DNA of 40,301 nucleotides from positions 1 through 40,301 of the forward strand of contig CAMNPQ010000004.1 of NCBI GenBank assembly GCA_946548305.1. Reading direction: 5' to 3'. Below the pieces are notes generated by a model, which was given only the letters and a program-made list of their open reading frames with translations, was not told where the DNA came from and ran no database searches. The position numbers and the translations under genes are program-made. Shown here piece after piece: positions 15,579 through 23,943 of this stretch (position 1 is its first letter; every line of letters starts with the position of its first letter). This DNA comes from an uncultured Pseudobutyrivibrio sp. GTDB lineage: Bacteria > Bacillota > Clostridia > Lachnospirales > Lachnospiraceae.

Positions 15579-17243
15579 GTGGAAAAAATAAAAAGCTATT
15601 TCTTAGACCTGAATAAAGATAAGGCACTTAAAATAGGAGCCGTCCTGCTTGCAGCCATAGGAATCATTTTTGCATTGGCATTTTTCTTTATTAATTGTCT
15701 CAATCTTGCAAACACAAAAAGATATAACTTGTATTTTATATTAATATTTGCAGTGATGATTGGACTAACTGTATATTTGCTTAGGCTATTGCTGTTAGAT
15801 AAAAAATGGAGTTATCCAAGAACTTTTGTGATTTTGTCTATAGGCTGGGCATTTTGTATGCAGCTTGTTATGCCACCTATTTCAGGACCTGATGAGGTAC
15901 AGCATTACTATAGTGCATATCACAGTTCAAATATTATGCTTGGAAAAAAAGACCATAATTTAAGCATGGATACAAGTAAACTTGGAAGCTGGGTTCAGGA
16001 TGAATCCTTCTTTTATATGAGAGCTGAAGATTATTATATGATGCCATACATAGATGTAACCTTTCCCTACCAGTACGCTATTCTTGCTCAGGGAAATTAC
16101 ATAAAAAATGCAGCTGAAATGCAGGATGAAGTGGAGGTATATATAGCTCCTTCAAAAGCATCCCGATACATAGTTTCAGCGGCAGGCATTACCATAGCAA
16201 GGCTACTTGGTTTTGGCTTTGCAGGGGTAATATTTATGGGAAGGTTTTTCAACTCCCTATCGCTAATAATCGCAGGCTATATTGCACTTAAGCTACTGCC
16301 TGTAGGACGGCATCAGCTGTTTACATTTTTGCTGTTTCCAGGAGTGCTTCATTTATGCTCATCATATTCATACGATAATATGAGCATCCTGTTTTCACTG
16401 GCACTGTTTACACTATGCCTTTATTATAGCCAGCCACAGGTCAAGCTTCATGCATGGGATTTGATAATATTAGCAGGCTGCGTTATAGTTTTGATTCCTA
16501 ACAAAACAGTGTACGCGCTGTTTGCAATTTGGATTTTTGCAATCCCTGTGAAAAAGTGGTGGACTGATGTAGCCCTCAGCAAAAAATGGTATGAATACGG
16601 CATTCTTGCAGTACTTGGTGCAGGTGTTGTAGTTGTGGGCAAAAAGCTGATTGTCAAATATTACTATGTAATAATGCAGAACGTTTTCTGGAAGTATGAA
16701 GGTGGTATAGAGACAGACAGCGCACGTGAAGCATTAACCTGGACATATTTTAAGGCTCACAAGCTGGAAACTCTGCAGTTTGCCTGGGAAGGTATAAAGG
16801 TAGATTTCTGGTACAATATAAATCACATTATAGGAAGTCAGGTAGGACATGTTCTTTTAAATGCAGAAGTGCCAATGATTTGTGTGGTACTGATGCTGAT
16901 TTGTCTTCTGGTTGGACTGATTTTTATAAAGGGAAAACGCATCCCCAAATGGCAGATGGTGGTGTTTGGATTAGGTCTGTTTTTGTGTGTACTGGCAATA
17001 TTTATCGGCTGTATGACAAGATTTACACCTGCTGAAGGCAGCCAGCGTATACAGATTTCATTTAGATATCTGATTCCGATTTATATGTGTATGTGCATAG
17101 GGCTGGGTACAGATGCCAAAGAAAACAAACTGGCACTTACACTTATCTATATACAGAACATTGTACTTATTTTTTCTATGTGCAATTTGTTATATTTCTT
17201 ATTCCATTTGAGAGATGGAATGCCAGCACCATTCGCATTTTAA
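15579..17243 (+). CDS. DUF2142 polytopic membrane protein (putative GT-C type enzyme)
   Basis: About 554 residues with roughly 12 membrane helices. After the second or third helix comes the diagnostic loop PPISGPDEVQHYYSAYH, matching the DUF2142 pattern PP-x-x-GPDE-x-H. The acidic residues in that first outer loop suggest a GT-C type transferase using polyprenyl-linked sugars outside the membrane, but the family's reaction is not established. The GTG at 15579 is chosen because AAAGGGA (15567-15573) precedes it; the in-frame TTG at 15564 lacks a site. It lies 16 bases after ptmE and is followed by the hairpin at 17245. Confidence 0.8.
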   Translation: MEKIKSYFLDLNKDKALKIGAVLLAAIGIIFALAFFFINCLNLANTKRYNLYFILIFAVMIGLTVYLLRLLLLDKKWSYPRTFVILSIGWAFCMQLVMPPISGPDEVQHYYSAYHSSNIMLGKKDHNLSMDTSKLGSWVQDESFFYMRAEDYYMMPYIDVTFPYQYAILAQGNYIKNAAEMQDEVEVYIAPSKASRYIVSAAGITIARLLGFGFAGVIFMGRFFNSLSLIIAGYIALKLLPVGRHQLFTFLLFPGVLHLCSSYSYDNMSILFSLALFTLCLYYSQPQVKLHAWDLIILAGCVIVLIPNKTVYALFAIWIFAIPVKKWWTDVALSKKWYEYGILAVLGAGVVVVGKKLIVKYYYVIMQNVFWKYEGGIETDSAREALTWTYFKAHKLETLQFAWEGIKVDFWYNINHIIGSQVGHVLLNAEVPMICVVLMLICLLVGLIFIKGKRIPKWQMVVFGLGLFLCVLAIFIGCMTRFTPAEGSQRIQISFRYLIPIYMCMCIGLGTDAKENKLALTLIYIQNIVLIFSMCNLLYFLFHLRDGMPAPFAF

Positions 17244-17244
17244 T

Positions 17245-17290
17245 AAATATCGCCTGGGATTAGCAGGCGATATTTGCTGTTATTTTGTTT
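17245..17290 (+). terminator. 12-bp hairpin with T-rich tail
   Basis: AAATATCGCCTG (17245-17256) pairs perfectly with CAGGCGATATTT (17264-17275) across a 7-base loop. It is followed by a T-rich but interrupted tail to about 17290. It lies directly after the DUF2142 stop and probably ends or attenuates the transcript from the leg genes; the imperfect T-run suggests partial read-through into the next GT4 gene. Confidence 0.7.
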
Positions 17291-17329
17291 TTGGCTGAAA
17301 AACAATAATATAAAGATTTGAGAGAGTAA

Positions 17330-18526
17330 ATGAGTAAACATATATTGATAATATGCCAGCATTTTTATCCAGAAAACTTTAGGATAAATGATATGGCATT
17401 TGAATGGGTAAAAAGAGGATACAAAGTCACTGCCGTGACGGGACTTCCAAATTATCCAGAAGGGAAAGTATATAAGGGCTATGGTCTGTTTAAAAACAGG
17501 CATGAAGTAAAAGATGGAGTGGAAATTTACAGAATTCCACTGATACCAAGTGGAAACAATAGGTTTTGTCTGGTGTTAAATTACCTTAGCTTTCCGTTTT
17601 TTGGATTTTTCTGGAATCTATTTACAAAAATTAAAGCGGATGAGGTATACATGTTTGAGACCTCACCTATGAATCAGTGCAAAGTTGGGGTGGCATATGC
17701 CAAAAAGCATCATGTGCCTTGTTATTTATATGTCCAGGATTTGTGGCCTGAAAATGTGGAAATGATTACTGGAATACATTCGCCACTTCTTATCAAGCCA
17801 ATCGAGAGAATGGTTAGAAAGATATATAAGGGCTGCACTCATATTTGGGGTACGAGCCCAAGCTTTGTTGATTCTATTCGTAAATATGTGGACAAGGAAG
17901 AATGGGACAAGGTCAGCTTTATGCCTCAGTACGCTGAAGAGTTTTATGAGCCAAAGCCACCTGTGGAGCATAAGGGCTTCAATGTGATTTTTACAGGAAA
18001 TATCGGACAGGCTCAGGGACTGGAAATTCTTCCTAAGGCAGCTGCTGTAATTCGAAATGAAGGGGTAAAGGATATTAGATTTACCATAGTAGGTGATGGT
18101 AGAGCAAGGGAAAGCTTTAAGGAAAGCATCACCGCAGCTGGAGTGTGGGATTTGTTTGAATTTGCAGGAAGAGTTAAGCCTACAGAAGTTCCGTATCTAC
18201 TAGCCAAAGGGGATGTAGCTTTTATATCCTTTGCAGATGACGAATTGTTTGCAAAGACTATTCCCGCAAAGCTTCAGTCTTACATGGCTTGTGCCATGCC
18301 TATAGTGGCTTCGGCAAAGGGTGAGACTGCTAGAGTGATTGAAGAAGCAGAATGTGGTGTGTGCTCTGATATTGGAGATGCAACAGCCCTTGCAATGAAT
18401 ATCATTGCTATGAGAAACATGTCAAAAGAAAAGCTTAAAGCAATGGGGCAAAATGCACTTAATTACAATAAAGAACACTTTTCAAAACAAAAGTTGATGG
18501 ATTATCAGGATACATTTTTAAAATGA
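17330..18526 (+). CDS. glycosyltransferase family 4 (WbuB-like)
   Basis: A 398-residue GT-B enzyme. The N-terminal half reads ICQHFYPENFRINDMAFEWV and TGLPNYPEGKVYKGYG, hallmarks of the WbuB/fucosaminyltransferase-like subgroup. Further motifs are YVQDLWPENVE, the donor-domain VIFTGNIGQAQGLE and KTIPAKLQSYMACAMPIV. Such enzymes often add N-acetylated 6-deoxy sugars, but that specificity is only a family tendency. A GAGAGAG site precedes ATG 17330. It is the first gene after the hairpin at 17245 and overlaps the GT2 gene by four bases (ATGA). Confidence 0.9.
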   Translation: MSKHILIICQHFYPENFRINDMAFEWVKRGYKVTAVTGLPNYPEGKVYKGYGLFKNRHEVKDGVEIYRIPLIPSGNNRFCLVLNYLSFPFFGFFWNLFTKIKADEVYMFETSPMNQCKVGVAYAKKHHVPCYLYVQDLWPENVEMITGIHSPLLIKPIERMVRKIYKGCTHIWGTSPSFVDSIRKYVDKEEWDKVSFMPQYAEEFYEPKPPVEHKGFNVIFTGNIGQAQGLEILPKAAAVIRNEGVKDIRFTIVGDGRARESFKESITAAGVWDLFEFAGRVKPTEVPYLLAKGDVAFISFADDELFAKTIPAKLQSYMACAMPIVASAKGETARVIEEAECGVCSDIGDATALAMNIIAMRNMSKEKLKAMGQNALNYNKEHFSKQKLMDYQDTFLK

Positions 18527-19365
18527 AAACTTTATTAGCAACCGTTATTTACAAACAGGCAAGACCTTATCTTGATAACTTAATTAAATCCATAGCAAAT
18601 CAGACAGATAAAGACTTTAGCATTTTGTTGATTAATGACAATTATGAGAAGGAAGAATTGGCAGAGCTAGAGGGCGAGATAAAAGATGTGCTACATGGTA
18701 TAGAGGTTCATCTTGTTGATATCAGTAAAAAGCATTTATCTATTGCCGAGACCCGTATTGAGATGCTAAAGGAGGCCAAGGCGTTAGGCACTGACTTACT
18801 AATACTTGTGGATGCTGATGATGCAATTTCTTCTAATCGAATTGAAAATTACAAAAAGGCATGTGAGTTAGACAAAGTAAGCGTGTTCTTTTATAATAAT
18901 TTCATTACTGAAGGTGGTGAATATGTATTTAATCAATTGCCTGCTTCAGTTGATAGTATTAGGAGCATTGCTCAAAATAATTTTTTAGGCTTGTCGAATA
19001 CTGGCATAAGAATACAAAAACTAACTGACGATTTTTTAGACAGTTTAAAAGAAGGTGCAGCGGCAGTATTTGATTGGTATTTGTTTAGCCGTATAGTATT
19101 AGATGTGGGCAGTGGCAGATATATAAAAAACGCTGACACGATTTATCGTATATACGATAACAATACTGCAGGAACATCCAGAGATTTGGAAAAGGAATAT
19201 AGGGTAAAGGAAACACACTATAGTAATCTTGCAAAAAGATATAAATATTTTGAATATATGGCAGCTAAGCTAAAGACAATAAATAAAGATAGTCTTCAGC
19301 TTTCAAATAATCACCAGGGATATTGGTGGAGTGATATTAAAATGGAGGATACCTATGAGATTTAA
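18523..19365 (+). CDS. glycosyltransferase family 2-like (GT-A)
   Basis: A 280-residue GT-A type protein. The N-terminus LLATVIYKQARPYLDNLIKS and ANQTDKDFSILLINDN are the usual GT2 opening, followed by LLILVDADDAISSNRI containing the metal-binding D-x-D. The C-terminal part is shorter than in processive enzymes and has no membrane helix, so a single cytoplasmic sugar addition is expected. It overlaps the upstream GT4 by ATGA and the legI gene by 11 bases, since GGAGG for legI lies within this frame. Donor and acceptor unknown. Confidence 0.8.
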   Translation: MKTLLATVIYKQARPYLDNLIKSIANQTDKDFSILLINDNYEKEELAELEGEIKDVLHGIEVHLVDISKKHLSIAETRIEMLKEAKALGTDLLILVDADDAISSNRIENYKKACELDKVSVFFYNNFITEGGEYVFNQLPASVDSIRSIAQNNFLGLSNTGIRIQKLTDDFLDSLKEGAAAVFDWYLFSRIVLDVGSGRYIKNADTIYRIYDNNTAGTSRDLEKEYRVKETHYSNLAKRYKYFEYMAAKLKTINKDSLQLSNNHQGYWWSDIKMEDTYEI

Positions 19366-20407
19366 TTATGCAAATTTAGTAGCAGGTAGACAAAGACCTT
19401 ATGTTATTGCTGAACTTGGGGCAAATCACAATGGTGATATGGATTTGGCAAGAACACTTATAAAGACAGCCAAGGAATGTGGCGCAGATGCAGTAAAGCT
19501 ACAGTCCTGGACGGTGGATGACCTTTTCTCAAAGAAAAAATACGAGGATAATTATTTCCTTGGAGATGATTACAGAAATCGCACAGACTACACATTAAAG
19601 TCAATTATGGAAAAATATGCAGTTTCAAAGGAGCAGCATTTTGAACTTAAAAAGTATTGTGATGAATTGGACATAGATTTTTGCTCTACTCCATTTTCTA
19701 TGGCTGGAGCAGATATGCTGGTGGATGAATTACATGTTCCATTTTTAAAGATAGCATCACTGGATGTGGAAAATATTCCATTTTTGAAGCATGTAGGTGG
19801 CAAGGGTGTACCTGTAGTTATTTCTACAGGATTGACAGGTATGGAAGACGTGTGCGCAGCTATATCTGCTTTGGAGGAAGGCGGTTGTCATCAGATAGCT
19901 ATCCTTCACTGCGTATCAATGTATCCACCAACAGATGAAATTGTAAATCTCAATAACATGGATATGTACAACATGGTATTTGATTATCCTGTTGGTTACT
20001 CTGACCACACAATTGGAACTGTAGCACCAATCATGAGTATTGCAAAGAATGCCTGCATTATTGAAAAACACTTCACTATGGATAAGAACATGGAAGGCTG
20101 GGATCATAAGGTTAGTGCAGACCCGGCAGAGCTAAAGGCAATCTGCGATGCTGCAAGATCAGGCTATGCAATGCTTGGAAGCTACAGAAAAATAGTAGTA
20201 GAAGATGAAAAACGCCGTGAAGAATTCAAGCGTTCAATTGTGGCAAAGCATGATATGCCAGCTGGACATGTGCTTACAATGGATGACCTTGACTACAAGC
20301 GCCCAGGCACAGGCATTTCACCAAAATTCTACGAAATGGTGCTTGGCCGCAGCTTAAAGCACGACGTTAAATACGACGACATCTTCCAGTGGGGAGACTT
20401 ATCGTAG
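19355..20407 (+). CDS. legI: nonulosonate synthase, LegI/NeuB type
   Basis: A 350-residue enzyme of the sialic acid synthase family. The TIM-barrel half begins YVIAELGANHNGDMDLARTL and contains KLQSWTVDDLF, DFCSTPFSM, KIASLDVENIPFL, VVISTGLTGM, HCVSMYPPTDEIVNL, GYSDHTIG and EKHFTMDKNMEGWDH. The C-terminal 60 residues are a SAF (antifreeze-like) domain with RSIVAKHDMPAGHVLTMDDL and KRPGTGISP. It condenses phosphoenolpyruvate with a 6-carbon N-acyl amino sugar to a nine-carbon 2-keto acid. Resemblance to LegI (Cj1327) is by pattern and by the presence of legB, legC and ptmE; sialic or pseudaminic acid cannot be fully excluded. GGAGG (19344-19348) fixes ATG 19355. CGC/CGT arginine codons are frequent, as in legB. 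It is followed by element E and legF. Confidence 0.9.
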   Translation: MRFNYANLVAGRQRPYVIAELGANHNGDMDLARTLIKTAKECGADAVKLQSWTVDDLFSKKKYEDNYFLGDDYRNRTDYTLKSIMEKYAVSKEQHFELKKYCDELDIDFCSTPFSMAGADMLVDELHVPFLKIASLDVENIPFLKHVGGKGVPVVISTGLTGMEDVCAAISALEEGGCHQIAILHCVSMYPPTDEIVNLNNMDMYNMVFDYPVGYSDHTIGTVAPIMSIAKNACIIEKHFTMDKNMEGWDHKVSADPAELKAICDAARSGYAMLGSYRKIVVEDEKRREEFKRSIVAKHDMPAGHVLTMDDLDYKRPGTGISPKFYEMVLGRSLKHDVKYDDIFQWGDLS

Positions 20408-20416
20408 AACAAGCAT

Positions 20417-20525
20417 ATAGATGAGGCTGTAGATAACAAGCTATTATGTTTCTCAAGCGAATAATTTATGAGCGGAGAAATATAATGCTTGTTATTGTAA
20501 CAGCCGGATTAAAGGATAGAGGAAA
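20417..20525 (+). promoter_or_regulatory. structured intergenic element E (class 1), upstream of legF
   Basis: It opens with ATAGATGAG (20417-20425). Outer stem P1: GGCTGT (20425-20430) with ACAGCC (20500-20505). Inner stem P2: 20436-20454 with 20475-20492, 18 base pairs with one G-U and a single bulged T after ACAAGC, exactly as in element A. Linkers AGATA and TATTGTA match those of A in length and pattern (AGCTA, GAGCGTA). P1 differs from A at several pairs while staying complementary. The loop is 20455-20474. AGAGGA just before ATG 20526 is the legF ribosome site. It fills the 118-base gap. Confidence 0.68.
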
Positions 20526-21227
20526 ATGATAGCGTTTATTCCAGCGAGAGGGGGCAGCAAAGGCGTCCCTGGGAAGAATATAAAAGAGCTTTGTGGCAAG
20601 CCTCTTATCGCATATACGATAGAGGCAGCCTTGAAGGCTGAAAAAATTGATAGAGTTATTGTCACTACAGATGACGAAGATATTGCTAAAGTGGCAAGAG
20701 AATATGGAGCAGAAGTTCCGTTCATGAGACCAGACTATTTGGCAAGTGACACTTCATCTGCTGTGGATGTGTATTTGCACGCAGCAGAATTTGTCATGGA
20801 TGAAACTGGTGAAAAGCTAGACAAGTTTATGGTATGCTTGCCCACAGTTCCTTGCAGGGATGCAAGACATATTGATGAGGCAATTGAAAAGTTTGTGGAT
20901 GATAGGGCTACTACCTTGATTTCATTTACAGAGGCTGAAGTGCCGCCAGGATGGTATCATACAGTTGACGAAAAAGGCAGAGTTTCAAATGCAGGCTTTG
21001 GAAAGGCTGGCTCAAACATTGCCAACCGCCAGACAAATGCTACCTATTACATACCAAATGGTGCAATTTACATACTTGATTATGATTTGCTAAAAGAAAA
21101 AAGGACATACTATTGCGATAATACAACCACATATGTAATGTCTAGAGAAGACTCTGTAGATATTGACTATCCAATTGATTTCGAAATCGCAGAGCTTATG
21201 ATGCGCAAGAAATTAGGAAATAATTAA
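20526..21227 (+). CDS. legF: CMP-nonulosonate synthetase, LegF/NeuA type
   Basis: A 233-residue acylneuraminate cytidylyltransferase. The N-terminal IPARGGSKGVPGKNIKELCG is the nucleotide-binding signature of NeuA/KdsB enzymes, followed by GKPLIAYTIEAAL, ATTLISFTEAE and a C-terminal EDSVDIDYPIDFEIAE metal-binding region. It activates the product of LegI with CTP, giving the CMP sugar used by transferases. The stop and the next start share a TAATG junction at 21227, coupling it to the DUF6077 protein. A second, divergent cytidylyltransferase is encoded at 32974-33618, implying two CMP-sugars in the locus. Confidence 0.9.
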   Translation: MIAFIPARGGSKGVPGKNIKELCGKPLIAYTIEAALKAEKIDRVIVTTDDEDIAKVAREYGAEVPFMRPDYLASDTSSAVDVYLHAAEFVMDETGEKLDKFMVCLPTVPCRDARHIDEAIEKFVDDRATTLISFTEAEVPPGWYHTVDEKGRVSNAGFGKAGSNIANRQTNATYYIPNGAIYILDYDLLKEKRTYYCDNTTTYVMSREDSVDIDYPIDFEIAELMMRKKLGNN

Positions 21228-22393
21228 TGATTAGAATAATTGCTTTACTATTGCACTTTACATTGGTGCCAATAATTTTAGGCAGACTAATTACATATAA
21301 AGCAAGCTGCAACTGGCTAGTGAAATATTTGATAGGATATTTCAGTAGCCTTGCTGTGTTCTATATACTATTTTCTTGGGTGGAATGGATTCAAAACTGG
21401 ACAACCTTTTGGGAACCAGTTACAGGGGGCTTTACACTTTTAATAAAGCTGTATACTGCAGTATTGGTTATTTTGGCTGTAATATGGGCTTGGCTCGACA
21501 GGAAAAATCTAAAAGCAGTGCCAGGGTACATAAAAAACACCACCTTGAAGGTTTTAGCTTGTCTTAAAAACGATAAGTTTTTGATTGTTTACAGCTTAAT
21601 ATTTGGTGTTTTGCTGCTGGTGCAAGGGTACATGGCATTTTCATATGAGATTAATGAATGGTCCTATGATGACTACGATTATGTGGTGTCCAGCAAAGAC
21701 ACTATTTCCAGCAACACAATTGCCTATGTAAATTTTATTGATGGTACCATGCCAAATGTGACTGAAAAAAGAGCTGTTGCTTCATGGGGCACTTATGTAG
21801 CCATGCTAGCAAAGGTGTCAGGCTTTGAGGTTACAACAGTTTATCACACATTACTACCGGTGATTTTATTGTTGGTTGCCTATATTAATTTTGCCTACAT
21901 ATCATCTATTTTATTTAAGAGAAATGATGACAGGACGATATTTATGATAATTACGGCTGTGGCATACATGTTTGGCTTGTATTCACATTATTCCATGACA
22001 TTTAGACTTTTAGGAGCTATATGGCAGGGAAAAGCGGTTTTATCAATTATAGCTATTCCATTTTTTATCTTTTATTTATTTGATTTATATGGAAAGAATA
22101 TAGAAAATGCAAATTTGCTACCAATAATTGGCGTTTCCCTTGGAATGAGCTCCCTTACATCGTTATCCATCATGTTTGTGCCAACAGTAGCATTTTTCAT
22201 GTTTATAATGATGTGTATTTACCACAAAAAAATAATTGGAATTAGATATTTGATTGCCTGCATGGCAGGTCCCCTATATTTGGCAATTTTTTATATAATG
22301 ATATGGATGCTCCAAAGTGATATGAAGAGCATAGATTTTAAATTTTTTAAGTTTAGAAAATCAACACATTGGTGGAAACAATGGCTACACTAA
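21227..22393 (+). CDS. DUF6077-type membrane protein, N-terminal part (probably broken gene)
   Basis: 388 residues with about nine or ten membrane helices. The outer loop YDDYDYVVSSKDTISSNTIA resembles the DUF6077 family, whose function is not established but whose topology is GT-C-like. The protein ends abruptly in a non-hydrophobic tail KSTHWWKQWLH just where family members continue with more helices. The continuation is found in the -1 frame immediately after, in the next entry. One extra A in the AAAA run at 22357-22360, or a one-base slip back on AAA at 22358-22360, would join the two frames as RKINTLVETMATLKYF with no gap. The joined product would be about 900 residues. Whether this is a real mutation, a sequencing error or a programmed event is open. 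Confidence 0.75.
   Translation: MIRIIALLLHFTLVPIILGRLITYKASCNWLVKYLIGYFSSLAVFYILFSWVEWIQNWTTFWEPVTGGFTLLIKLYTAVLVILAVIWAWLDRKNLKAVPGYIKNTTLKVLACLKNDKFLIVYSLIFGVLLLVQGYMAFSYEINEWSYDDYDYVVSSKDTISSNTIAYVNFIDGTMPNVTEKRAVASWGTYVAMLAKVSGFEVTTVYHTLLPVILLLVAYINFAYISSILFKRNDDRTIFMIITAVAYMFGLYSHYSMTFRLLGAIWQGKAVLSIIAIPFFIFYLFDLYGKNIENANLLPIIGVSLGMSSLTSLSIMFVPTVAFFMFIMMCIYHKKIIGIRYLIACMAGPLYLAIFYIMIWMLQSDMKSIDFKFFKFRKSTHWWKQWLH
22355..22393 (+). other. candidate frameshift joining the DUF6077 and metallo-hydrolase frames
   Basis: The upstream frame reads ...TTT AGA AAA TCA ACA and stops at 22391-22393. The downstream frame is closed by TAG at 22354-22356 and open from 22357. The shift must therefore occur between 22357 and the upstream stop. 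A single-base change at the A-run 22357-22360 produces a smooth protein. No strong stimulatory hairpin was evident just downstream. Confidence 0.6.
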
Positions 22394-23928
22394 AGTATTT
22401 TTTTAATATGACCAAAGTGTACTGGGGAGGCATTGGCTTTTTACTCCTCTTTATAGCTGCACTTGTAATCATATTTAAATTTGAAAAAGAAAAAATAAAA
22501 CGATATGCCATTTTGTGGTATCCACTGCTGGTGTTAGTTTTCATATATAATCCACTGACCCTGTATGTATGCCGAGGCTTTTTAGAGCAGACTACTTTTG
22601 ACCAATATTATCTTAGATGGTTTAGCCTGCTTCCTGTGATGATTGTGGTAGCATATGGTTTTACACTGCTTGCCAAGAGATTTGCGGGAATAAAAAAGCT
22701 TGCCTTTGTGATAGGAACATGCGCTATGATAGCGGTTTTAGGCAATTGCATTTATACAGAGGACTGGTTTACAAAGGCTGAAAATCGAAACAAGGTGCCC
22801 CAGGACGTAATCACAATATGCGATTTGTTTGCTGATTATAATGGTGATAACATTCGAATAATGGCACCACTTGACATTGCTGTATATTTGCGCCAGATGG
22901 ATAGCAGGTTTTCAATGCCATATTCAAGAGCAATTCCTGATGAAGCCTATGAGCTGACAAATATGGAACCAAAGCCAGAGGTCATCGTGGAGTATGCAGC
23001 AGAAAATGATGTGGATTATGTGGTGGTTTCAGCTATACAAAATATACTAGACACTTATCTGAACTATGGCTTTAAGCTGTATGGGCGCACAGCAAATTAT
23101 GCTGTATTAATGCCGAATTCCCCAACCTGGCTTTTGACAGAATACCCAATGGCATCAGGGGAGCAGGGAATGTGCTATACTATGGAAAATATAAATGATG
23201 GTACATTGATTGTTATAGATGGTGGTGATGCAGAAAATGAGGAAACCCTAAGGTCTGCTATAGAGGAAAAGGGCGGCACAGTGGACGCCTGGATTTTGAC
23301 TCACTATCATCAAGACCATATTGATTCATTTAATGCAATATACGAAGATTTACAGGGAATAAAAATAAAGGATATTTATGTCACAGGGCTTGAGCCAGAG
23401 ACTTTTTACAGCCTGAATCTGCAGGAATGGGATGACATAGAAACCTACGAAAAATTCATGGAAATCACAACAGGTGATGAAAATATACATTATGTTCAAA
23501 GAAATGATGTGCTGGAATTTAGTGATAATCTTACAATAACATTTATAAATGCCTGTGATGAAGTGATATTAGGTAATAACGAGGATATTCCAAACAACGT
23601 ATCTTTGGTATTTAGGATGGAGAGCCCTGAAAGAAGTGCTTTAATATGTGGTGATGCACATAGCAAATATCTAGCGGAATACTTAAGTGAAAATTATGGA
23701 GATAAGATTGATGTAGACATATTGCAATGCGGACATCATGGAAATAATAGCATGCCTATGGAAACCGGGTTTTACGAGGCGGTGAGCCCAGAAGTTGCAA
23801 TATTTGACACCCCGGATAAAATAATGCTTAGTCCTGACTATACAGCAGGTGCGTTGGGAGCATATTTACAGGCTCTTGGCTCTAGGATTGTTTGGTACAG
23901 CAGCGCACCAAATATATTCGGATTTTAA
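22381..23928 (+). CDS. DUF6077 C-terminal part fused to metallo-beta-lactamase-fold hydrolase
   Basis: About 515 residues if started at ATG 22381 (GGTGG at 22371-22375 could serve it); the frame is open from 22357. The first ~130 residues hold four membrane helices (VYWGGIGFLLLFIAALVIIF and others) and a periplasmic-type stretch with SRFSMPYSRAIPDEAYELTN, continuing the upstream protein. The C-terminal ~240 residues are a metallo-beta-lactamase fold: LIVIDGGDAENEE, then the zinc motif LTHYHQDHIDSF about 307-318, SALICGDAHSKY and LQCGHHGNNSMP, resembling the ComEC-type hydrolase domain. The combination suggests a membrane transferase tethered to an extracytoplasmic hydrolase. The substrate is unknown. 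The O-antigen ligase gene follows after 15 bases. Confidence 0.75.
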   Translation: MATLKYFFNMTKVYWGGIGFLLLFIAALVIIFKFEKEKIKRYAILWYPLLVLVFIYNPLTLYVCRGFLEQTTFDQYYLRWFSLLPVMIVVAYGFTLLAKRFAGIKKLAFVIGTCAMIAVLGNCIYTEDWFTKAENRNKVPQDVITICDLFADYNGDNIRIMAPLDIAVYLRQMDSRFSMPYSRAIPDEAYELTNMEPKPEVIVEYAAENDVDYVVVSAIQNILDTYLNYGFKLYGRTANYAVLMPNSPTWLLTEYPMASGEQGMCYTMENINDGTLIVIDGGDAENEETLRSAIEEKGGTVDAWILTHYHQDHIDSFNAIYEDLQGIKIKDIYVTGLEPETFYSLNLQEWDDIETYEKFMEITTGDENIHYVQRNDVLEFSDNLTITFINACDEVILGNNEDIPNNVSLVFRMESPERSALICGDAHSKYLAEYLSENYGDKIDVDILQCGHHGNNSMPMETGFYEAVSPEVAIFDTPDKIMLSPDYTAGALGAYLQALGSRIVWYSSAPNIFGF

Positions 23929-23943
23929 CTTAGGAGAGAATAA

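Noticed and set aside
22318-22356. Programmed -1 frameshift at the T-run just before the DUF6077 break
   Set aside because: The -1 frame hits stops (TAA, then TAG at 22354-22356) directly after the T-run, so slippage there could not reach the downstream frame; only the later A-run works.
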